From Jacaranda mimosifolia (taxonomy: Eukaryota > Streptophyta > Magnoliopsida > Lamiales > Bignoniaceae): a DNA stretch of 64,000 bases. Below, in pieces: positions 55,823 through 64,000 of this stretch. Where the stretch lies: NCBI GenBank assembly GCA_018894105.1, contig CM032117.1:42456501-42520500 (forward strand). Reading direction: 5' to 3'. The notes beneath the pieces were generated by a model. The model ran no database searches. It had not been told where the DNA came from and saw only the letters and a program-made list of their open reading frames with translations. The translations under genes and the position numbers were made by a program. Every line of letters starts with the position of its first letter. Positions within the stretch are counted from its first letter, which is position 1.

Positions 55823-58526
55823 TGTAACACCCCAAAATTTAGCATTTTAGAAAGTAAGATCTAAAAATTAAATATTAATTTGACAACTTTTGGGGCTCAA
55901 AGTATAAATAAGGAAGACTTAATTGTAAAGAACCTAAAAGTTTTGGGGGTCAATCTATAAATATTTTGGGTCAACGGGGTCAAAATGAGGCACTAAATAA
56001 GTTGAGGGTTGAATTGAAAGTTGACAGAACTCTTGGGGTTTCAAATGAATGCTGAAGTGAAGTTCTGGGGCCCTTTTTGAAATATCTAAAACTAACTATA
56101 TAAATATCAAACCCACCCTCCCTATTTATCTAATTCTCACATGCACCCTCTCTTCCCCACCACTGGTGGTTTCTCTTCAGTGCAGGCAAACCTCCCGACC
56201 AACCATATTATCACCTCCCTCTCAGCTCAAGGAATATATTGGTGCCAAGAACCACCACAAACAGCCGGCAGAACGATCACAAATTGGACACGAATAAGGT
56301 ATGGGTTTTGATGGGCTCATCGCGGGGAAGATGGCCATGCCTTCAATTTAGCAAACTGGTGAAGGACGGAGGAGTAATTGAAGAAATACGGGGCGGCGAT
56401 CTAGTAGCAGGCTGTGGCAGTCTTCCTCAAATTGACTGGCCAAATGAAGAAGTTTCGTGGAATTTATTTGGGAGTCTTGATCAGTGCAGCAAGTTGATTT
56501 TCACTGTGATTTAAGTAAATTGGAATAAAAATTGTGATTATAGACTAAAATGATTGGATAGGAATTCGATTGTAAGTATATGTGGACTCGGATCGTAAAT
56601 TACAAGCTAATTCTCATTAAATTGAGTTAGTTGATGTAAGTTAAGTTAATCGCATCAAATTGTAATTATGGACTATCAGGATAAGATTTATGACGCCAAG
56701 CTGAAATGTTGGGATATAAAGTTGTGTACAATGCTAGTGGGCCCAAATTGGTAATCGAAACATAATTATTGTTAATTAAGTTAATTGGTGTAATTATATG
56801 TCCAACCTTTGTGTGACGTTGCAAGGATCGAATATTATAGGAATTTGAATTGATCTATCAACCGGAGCAAATATGACCTTCGTAGATATCATAGTGTTAA
56901 TGGCTTAATTAATATGTTACCTTACGATATTTCTAGAATCGAGCCCTTAAAATATTGTACTAATTAGAAAACAACCAATATTAAGAGATAATTGGATTAA
57001 TTATTATTTAAAGAAAGCAATATAAGTATTTTTAACTTTTAAAATGTTCTATTGGAATAGGTGATAAGGAGCTACGATCTCTAGGACCGTAAGACGTGAT
57101 AGCATCTCTATGGAGTTTTAAGGTAAGGGTTAAGCCTATCTTTCTTCTGGGAAGTGAATGTTTCTCAACTATATGAGTTCGTGTGTTTATCTATTGGAAT
57201 TGATTGTACTCATTATGGTGCCCAAAACTCTTCTTGTGCTACCAGTTATTTGTCCCGTATACCCTATAGCCTTTCCAGCTTCCCTTATCATGTTGATTCT
57301 GGGTCTTGCCGACCAAATCTCATTTTGCACTCCTGTTTAAATCGTTCTGTGTATTATTTATATGGCCTTGTCGGCCAATATTTTACCAACAACACTGTTT
57401 GAACTGTTTCAAGGATATGTTAATGAACGGTTATTTTAATACATTTTATCTATTGGCACTATGTTTGAATCTCCTGAGGACGCTCTTGAGATATAACTAC
57501 ATGTAGGGATGCCACAGGACGGGATGGGCTCGAGGCTAGGTCCAGAAAGACGACCGGACGGTATTAGCCGACGGTGGCTGGTCTCCCGGCTAGTACCCAC
57601 CTATAGCTGGAAGTAGTTGTCTAGTAAGTGGCGAGATCTGGAATGTGGACCGACCATGCCACTTACCGAGCCAAGTGCTTGGGTAGCGGAGTAATAAGGG
57701 AAATCTATTATATGACTATTTGTAATTCGTATTATCGTTTGTTACTATTTATTACTGTTTGCTACTATTTGTATTCTAGGAGCAATAAGGATGGAATTGC
57801 CAATTGTCTGTTAAATTTGGTATAACATATGCTTTGTTACATTATTGCTTCATATCTTAAAGTCTTACTTCTTGTTGAATCTGTTTATCAATTGCTTCAT
57901 ATTGTAAATGTTTTGTTATATAAGGTCTTGCTTGTTCCATGTCTCGTTTCATTGGATTTTAATTCCGTTAATATAACTTTTGCAGTTCTGGTTCTTTCTG
58001 TTATTTTGCTTAAGTATTTACCCGTTGAATTAGAACTCTTTTATTGGTTTCCCTTGATCTTATGCTTTTGTAAATAATTAGTCACCTTCCATTTTCCCCC
58101 TTACTAAGTCTTTCAAACTTATGCCTTTTTCATGTCCCCAATTCCTTTTCCTAGCTAGATTGTGACAGGTAGCAATTGGAGCTACTAGCTGTATCAGAAC
58201 ACATGGTTTTATTATTAAATTTCGGACGTACCAGATCTAGATTAAATTTTTCGATGAATTATGTTTGTAAGCTGAAGCCTGAGACGCCTCATGTGGTGAT
58301 TATGCGTGCATGGCTCTGATACATATGGCAGTTCTAGATTTTGTGCTAGTAATTGTATGATGGTTTTGTATTTCCTTGCGGGATGTAAAATAGTGATTTG
58401 TTAGAGTAACTTGGAATGAGTTATTTTGGGTTGATGTAGCTTTTGAATTGAAATTTTGGAGGTGCGTAATTGGATTATATTATTGTAAATAAGACTAGAG
58501 TAGCACCTCCCGGGTAGGGCGCTAGA
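55823..58526 (+). mobile_element. Solo gypsy LTR
   Basis: Starts TGTAACACCCCAAAA, the usual start of chromovirus LTRs, and ends GGGCGCTAGA (CA decayed to GA). TGAAT lies on both sides (55818-55822, 58527-58531). Its plan parallels the gypsy 3' LTR at 21561-24389: a TATATAAATA promoter-like motif near 56098, a gene-like GC-richer leader at 56150-56480, and late AGCAATAAGGATGGAATTGCC / AGCAATAAGGCAGGAGAGTT motifs (57781, 23864). No internal region is present, so unequal recombination between two LTRs is the likely origin. Open frames inside (56239-56514, 57154-57402) are not recognised as genes. Confidence 0.7.
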
Positions 58527-58531
58527 TGAAT
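58527..58531. repeat. Target-site duplication TGAAT, right (solo LTR)
   Basis: Matches 55818-55822. The right LTR edge was set by this match, so the two calls are not independent. Confidence 0.6.
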
Positions 58532-59094
58532 TATATATATTATAATATGAAAGTAATAAATATATCTAAAAGAATATAATTAAATATAATTATCTTTATT
58601 TATTAATTAAAAAAAATTAAGAATAAATATAAAGTCTAAAACTATCATCCTAACAATATAATTTAATTTCAAATAAGCGCTTAATTAATGTTAATCATTT
58701 TAAGATAATTCTAATATAGTTTAATTATTTTGAACAATATAATTTAATAAATTTTAAATAAATAAAATAAGTAAAAATAATTATTTTGGATGAATACTTA
58801 ATAATATATAAAAACATAGATGTATTTAAAATACTTTGAGTAAATTTTTAATTAAAAATAAATAAGTAAAAAAAAAAAATTGAGTCAATCTTCCTCCCCC
58901 AGCTACTAACACCACAAGCCACCCTTCCCCAACCCCACCCACACACACAATATCCCATGACTCCCATCCCACCAGCCCATCCACTTCTTTCCTACCAGCC
59001 CATAATCGGTCAGCCGCGTCGAGCGGCTACCGGCCACAGCAATCGTATTTGGTTGGTGGTTGGGGGTGGGGTTTATACATACACATTGCTGGCG
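58532..59094. other. AT-rich stretch followed by a C-rich block with a small hairpin
   Basis: 58532-58880 is almost pure A/T. 58885-59060 is C-rich (CCCCAACCCCACCCACACAC). A perfect small hairpin, AGCCGC-GTCGA-GCGGCT, lies at 59012-59028 and its stem extends to CGGT/ACCG. No gene recognised. Confidence 0.5.
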
Positions 59095-59660
59095 AGTCAA
59101 TAGGACAACCAGTTGTTAGGTCAGGAGACTAAACAAGATGGCCTGAAACAGGATAAACTCATTGAGGGAGTGAACTCTCGTGCTCTTACTCCTCAATAGC
59201 TCATATGAATCTGATGACTATTGGTATGTTTAGTCGAGCAGCGACTGTTAAGTCACAGTGAAGTTCTTAAAGAGTGAAATGAAGACTCTTCTCTCGGAAT
59301 GTATTTCAATCCTTACGGCTAAGGCTGACTCCGTGGGCTAGTTTGTCAAGAGAGGCATTCGTATTCAACATGAGTCGGTGGATTCGTCCACGTCTCACAG
59401 CCTAGCGATGGCGATGGAGCCTAGAACTTTTGGTCTCAACAAGAGTGGGGGACGAAGGGAGAAATCCAGTTCTTTCATCCCATCCTTCAATATCATGATT
59501 AGGTCGACCAGGCCAGATATGCCTCCCAGTTGGGGGGCGGATCGAATCAGAGTTTCCTTAGGTGGCCACCAACCCCCCTACAAATTCGTATATCTGAGGA
59601 GCATGCCGCAGATCCCCCCAAACCCAAATGAGATGACTCAATGACCGCTGCCAGTCAAAG
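59095..59660 (+). other. Probable organelle (mitochondrial) DNA insertion
   Basis: About 560 bases of near-balanced base composition stand out sharply from AT-rich neighbours on both sides. The style (no A/T runs, even codon-like use, GGGGGACGAAGGGAGAAATC, CTGACTCCGTGGGCTAG) is that of plant mitochondrial intergenic DNA. An open frame of 88 codons at 59378-59644 reads MDSSTSHSLAMAMEPRTFGL and ends NPNEMTQ, similar in kind to the anonymous ORFs of plant mitochondrial genomes. No rRNA, tRNA or known mitochondrial gene is visible. A nuclear copy of mitochondrial DNA is my inference, because no search could be run. Confidence 0.45.
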
Positions 59661-60279
59661 ATGAACATGAAAAAATAACTAGATGCATACATATATAAAT
59701 GTGTATATATATCCACATATATGTAAATATATATTATTTTATAATATTTTTGTGGAGGGTTTTTGTGATTTTTAATTTTTAATTATTTTTTTACTTTTTA
59801 ATCTTTTAGTGAGGATTAAATGAATATTTCATATTATGTGGTTTCTTCATAAATAGATCAAGTTTAGGAATTTTTTCATAAATAGATAATGATTTTTGTC
59901 AAAATTTTAAATGAAAAATTTGAACGAATGACTGAAATTGTTTAAAAATTTATAAAATTTGGAATAAAAATGTTCAATACCATAAGTTTAGGATTAACAG
60001 TGCATACACAGTTAAATTATGAAACCAAAAAGATAAATTTCCCATTTGATTAAATTAAATAATTTTTTAACACAATAACATATGATTATAATCGACCATG
60101 AACCAGTCATACATGTAGCAGGTTAAATGAACATATTATGTTGCCAACTAATCACTAAAATAAAAGGTAATGATTCCACATTTTAAATCAAACGGCTTAA
60201 ATTAAGTACATTTGTACATTACTCACAGGAGGCGTGTACAATCAAGATTGTACCGTAGACTGCTCCTACTAGTTAACTA
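59661..60279. other. AT-rich non-coding stretch
   Basis: TATATA-rich at 59690-59740, then low-complexity T-rich DNA. No gene recognised. Confidence 0.45.
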
Positions 60280-61780
60280 TAAAATTTGTCAAGCCAATTA
60301 ATAAAAAAGAAGTTGGTGAAACCCAATTAATCAAATTTTTAAATTAATGTGAAGACCAATTCATGAAGAAAACCCAATTTACTAATGCTCTAAAAAATTG
60401 ATCTTAATAAAAATAAAAATAAAAAGTCGGTGAAGCCTAATTAATCAAATTTATAAATTTAAGACTAAGTCATTAAGAATGCCCAATTTACTAACTCACC
60501 AAAAAATTACCAAGCCCGATTAGAAAAAAAAAAAAAAAAAAGTTGGTGAAATGTAAATTGATGTGAAGCCCAATTCACTTAAAAGTTGTCAAGCCCAATT
60601 ATATATATATAAAAAATAAAAATAAAAAAAAGAAGTAATTGGGTGAAACCAGATTAACCAACTCTTTAAATTAAGAAATAGACCAACTATTATATAAAGT
60701 CCAATTCACTAATTTATAGTTATTCTTAATTGAAGTTTTTTTTTTTTATCAAGATTCTTAATTGAAGTATAATTCACCAATTTATTAAAAAATTTGGTCA
60801 AACACATTTATTAATTAAAAAATTGAAAGAGAACAATAACCAATTTTAAAATTATTAAAATAAAAAATTTGTGAAATCTAATTCTTATAAAAAGTCCAAT
60901 TAACCAATTCACTATAAATTTCAGTGAAGCTCAATTTTTAAAAATAAATTAGAGAAAACCAATTAACCAATTCTTTAGTTAATATCAACCCTAATTCTTA
61001 AACAAAGAATACCAATTCCTTGAAAAAATTATGTACCCAAATTAATAGAAAACAAGTTGGTAAAACTCAATTAATTAATTCTTTAAATTAATGTTAAGCC
61101 CAATAACCAAATAAACTAATTTACTATAAAACTGGTAAACCCCAATCAATAAAAAAAAAATTGCTAATGCCCAATTAATCTATTCAATCAAAATTTGGTC
61201 AAGCTTATTTCTCAACATGAAAATCTCGTTTACAAGTTAATCCACTTGTAATTTGTTCATCATCAAATTCTTAGTTTGGGGGGCGGGCGGGCGGGCGGGG
61301 GGGGAGGGGAAGAAAATCAATAATTTATTCATTAAAAATTTTGCTCAAACTCAATTCCTTAAAGAAAGCCAACAAATCACTTAGTCAATTCAAATTTATT
61401 GAAGACCAACTCTTAAAACAAAGCCCAAATCACCAATTAATTCACCATAAATATAGTCAAACCTATTTCTTAAATGAGAGGCCAACTCAAAAATAATCCA
61501 CTATAAATTTGTTAAACTCCAACCCTTAAAACAATTCCAGTTCAACATGTAATTCACAAAAAAATTGTAACGTCGAATTCTATAATGAAAGTAGCCCAAT
61601 TAAGCAATTCTTTCACTTCAAATTTATTTAAGCCAAATTCTTATAATAAGGCATAACTCACCAATTAAAACCTTGGTCAAGTCCAATTATAAAACTGGGT
61701 CAAGCCCAATTAACAACTTCTTTAAATTATTGTGAAACTCATTTCTCGAACTAAAGCCCAACTCATAAACTATGGGTGCA
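60280..61780. repeat. Degenerate tandem array built on AAGCCCAATT
   Basis: The phrases AAGCCCAATT, CCAATTAA.CAATTC, TTTAAATTAATGTGAAGCCCAATTC-like strings and GTTGGTGAAACCCAATTAATC recur at irregular 40-110 base spacing over 1.5 kb, always in one orientation. Poly-A runs (60522-60540, 61149-61160) separate some units. It directly precedes a CACTA-like end, so it may be internal repeat DNA of that element. Confidence 0.7.
61278..61309 (+). repeat. G-rich run with four or more G tracts
   Basis: GGGGGG(CGGG)n followed by a nine-G run and AGGGG, inside an AT-rich array. It meets the simple four-tract rule for a G-quadruplex on the plus strand. Confidence 0.85.
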
Positions 61781-61789
61781 AAATTAATT

Positions 61790-62226
61790 TAATTGTCATT
61801 TACATTTAGTAACAAAAACAATTGTTACCATTATGTACAATTGAATTTGGAGGGAATGAATTTCTAGAGGGAAAATTAATTTAACTTTAGTAACCAGACA
61901 TTTTGTTACAATATAATTTATTTGTAATGAACATTTTCTTGTAACAATAAGTACGCAATTTTGTTACAAATATACTTACCTAAATGGCGAAAAATATTAT
62001 ATGTGACAAAATGACATTTTGCGTAACGAATATTTATTTAGTTACAAAAGATAAAAAAATCTAACGTCACAAATATTAGTTAAAGGTAACAAGATTTTTA
62101 TTTTGTTACTCAAGATAAGTATTTTAGTAACAAAAATTCAACTTTGTTTCGATAAATACAACATTGACAACGAAATTTACCTTCGTTACAAAAATTTTTG
62201 TTACATGAAATGCAATTTGTGTAGTA
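61790..62226 (-). mobile_element. Right terminal region of a second CACTA-like element
   Basis: The reverse complement starts TACTACACAAATTGCA (CACTACA-like with the first base changed) and continues with many TTTGTTAC/TTCGTTAC subterminal motifs in both orientations for about 400 bases. The matching left end was not found. Related phrases at 55300-55590 may belong to it. At 62227 the sequence changes to copia gag. Confidence 0.5.
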
Positions 62227-62239
62227 TTGTTGGTGATGA

Positions 62240-63290
62240 ATGAGCTTTACAAATGATCCGAAGATAGTAGATTCAAGAGTTGTTAGCATTGAGAAGATTT
62301 CTGAGACTATAGAAAGTCATGTGATTAGCCACTCCTTGATCAGCAACTTGGTTGAGATGAGCATTGGTAGATGCTAGATAAGGTTGATGATTATTTCTGT
62401 ATTAGCTTAAAACTTAGGGGATATCTGTGTAATTTGTAGCATTTAGCAACTGTATGTTCAGGCATGTTACAATTAGTATAAAAAGGTCTTTGTAGCTGGA
62501 GGAAGAGAAGTGTTCATGATTAGTTTTGGTTTGTTTTCCAGCAAAGGCAAAATTGTTGGCTGAATCAGTAAAGGATCCAATTTTTCTTTGATGTTCCTCC
62601 TGGATAATCATAGCAAATATTTTATTTATAGGAGAAATAGGATCCATTAGAAGAAACTGACTTCTAGTTATGGCATAAGACTCATCCAATCCTATAAGAA
62701 ATGACTAAACACATTCCATTTGGTAGTATGAGTTTAAAGCCTTATATTGCCATAATCGCAAAGTCTAAAGGAGCACACAGGCAAGAAATAACTAAGTTCT
62801 TCCCAAATAAACTTGAGTTTAGTGAAGTAGATTCTTACTGATTGTTGATTCTAAACATTTTGGATCGAAAGTCTACGTTTGAAAGATGTTACGACCGTTG
62901 CTTTGTTGGAAATGATCCTTATGATCATCCTAAATTTCCATGGCAGAATTAGTGTAAATAATGCTTACAAAGATAATCTTTGGATACAACATTCAAAATC
63001 TGAGAGATGATTATGTTATTGTTCCTAATCCACAAATTAAGCAAGGAAAGATCATTATCTTCAACCCTAGTGATTGATCAATCAATAAATCCATTCTTGT
63101 TTTCATCGAAAAAAGCGATTAGCATTGCACAACTCCATAAAGCATAGTTCTTGCTCGTGAGATACTGAGAGACCAAAATAATTCCTGGACCATTGGAATG
63201 ATGGAAATAAAATGGACTAAGAGAATCACTGATGGAAGATTGGTCATAGAGGATTGCCCATCGCAAGAATGAGAAATTAGACGAAGAAGG
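62240..63290 (-). pseudogene. Copia gag (element D)
   Basis: The minus strand N-terminal piece at 63078-63266 reads PFYFHHSNGPGIILVSQYLT and YALWSCAMLIAFFDENKNGF, the start of the copia gag family with the 'NY..W.RAM..AL' motif. The later piece at 62414-62689 reads MDESYAITRSQFLLMDPISP, INKIFAMIIQEEHQRKIG, NNFAFAGKQ, and a degraded knuckle CNMPEHTVAKCYKLHRYP, with the first cysteine changed. Frames between them are broken. Coding ends at about 62240 beside the CACTA-like terminus, so pol is missing here. Confidence 0.75.
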
Positions 63291-63380
63291 AAGGAAGATT
63301 TAGCTAGGACAGAATGAACAAGGATGAAAGGGTTTGATAGAAGAACTAAAGGGATGAGGTAGCACAACAAATGGAAGGTT

Positions 63381-63392
63381 AATGTGATACCA
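63381..63392 (-). promoter_or_regulatory. Primer-binding site of copia element D (decayed)
   Basis: Minus strand TGGTATCACATT, with the first eight bases of TGGTATCAGAGC intact, about 100 bases upstream of the gag start. Confidence 0.6.
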
Positions 63393-64000
63393 TCTTAGGG
63401 AAAACAGTTAAGCATAAACAGAAAGCCATAGTGAGAAAATGAACTCATTCACTCATCAAAGAGAGTGAAAGTACACACACACATATATATATATACATGC
63501 TTAGTGTATGAGCTGGAAAAACTAAAGAAAGATGCCAAAAATACAACCCTAGCTAACAGCCTGAACTTAATTAACTTTTGAAAGTAATAAAAATTATAAT
63601 TCAGGTAAATAATTTAACTAACTCTATTTTTCTTGCTACCCATGTCAAAATTATAAAATCAAATATGCACCGAACAAAGACATTGAAATAAGTATAAATT
63701 TAACATTAACTTAATAATTATCCATTATTTTCTAATTTAACTATATCATACTCTAAGATGCTAACCTCAAAAAGTTAAGATAAATCAACTTTTAATTGGT
63801 TGACTCTTTTCACACTCAATAAGCAAGTACTAAGAGTATCATGTTGCTTGCTGGCTTGGGCATAGGCTATAAAAAAGATATGTTGTCAATCCTATTATGT
63901 TGTTAACTTACCAAGTTATATATTCAGCATTTGTTATTTGCTACTAAATTAGATAAAAGAAAGATATAAAATGAAATCAGAATTAGCATTCTATATAGGT
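63393..64000 (-). repeat. 5' LTR of copia element D, cut by the window edge
   Basis: On the minus strand it ends TTTTCCCTAAGA right before the primer-binding site. It holds an (AC)n(AT)n stretch at 63474-63497 near the expected promoter position. The far end is outside the window, so no second copy or target duplication can be checked. Confidence 0.5.

Noticed and set aside
56239..56514. 91-codon open frame that looks gene-like
   Set aside because: Located in the leader part of a solo LTR. No family motif, and such GC-richer leaders also occur in the gypsy LTR at 21.9-22.2 kb.
57154..58077. Several overlapping hydrophobic open frames
   Set aside because: T-rich LTR sequence gives leucine/phenylalanine-rich chance frames. 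No start or domain support.
60280..61780. CRISPR-like spaced repeats
   Set aside because: The repeats are degenerate, unevenly spaced and embedded in eukaryotic transposon DNA, with no cas genes.

Overview
The window reads as nuclear DNA of a flowering plant, most likely a eudicot. It is AT-rich (roughly one third G+C by eye), has no bacterial-type gene packing, and is dominated by plant retrotransposons whose primer-binding sites match the initiator methionine tRNA (TGGTATCAGAGC). I see no intact host gene and no tRNA, rRNA or CRISPR array. Almost every coding signal is a decayed transposable-element protein with stops and frameshifts. The rest are fragments: a pentatricopeptide (PPR) gene piece, a few orphan exons and a probable piece of organelle DNA.

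Layout. 1-2189: gypsy gag-like remnant and featureless DNA. 2201-5990: a Mutator-like element with about 200-bp inverted ends and a 9-11 bp target duplication (TTCAATTATG). It carries a PPR gene fragment, and a 2-kb copia LTR sits inside it, so it has the form of a Pack-MULE. 6857-13201: two minus-strand copia fragments joined end to end. 13202-40258: a nested stack. An old minus-strand copia (element A) is split by a complete plus-strand copia (Copia-1, 14355-28054, duplication AATTA) and by a second complete plus-strand copia of A's own family (Copia-2, 29205-39225, duplication TGATC). Copia-1 is itself split by an internally deleted gypsy element (19422-24389, duplication AAACC/GAACC). 40259-44150: a Tnt1-like copia on the minus strand, with a CT microsatellite inside its reverse transcriptase region. 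44791-47490: a multi-exon TNP1/En-Spm-type transposase gene on the minus strand. 48677-54650: a CACTA element with inverted ends, a TNP1-like C-terminal domain and a 5'-truncated LINE. 55823-58526: a solo gypsy LTR with duplication TGAAT. 59095-59660: a GC-richer block that looks like mitochondrial DNA. 60280-62226: a degenerate AAGCCCAATT tandem array leading into a CACTA-like terminus. 62240-64000: minus-strand copia gag, primer-binding site and the start of its LTR.

The genes do not form a pathway. The region is best read as a stratified record of insertions. Target-site duplications and empty-site reconstruction give a relative order: copia B, then A, then Copia-1 and Copia-2, with gypsy after Copia-1. 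The best leads beyond ordinary repeats are the PPR-carrying Mutator element, the CACTA element with nearby gene-like exons, and the organelle-like block.
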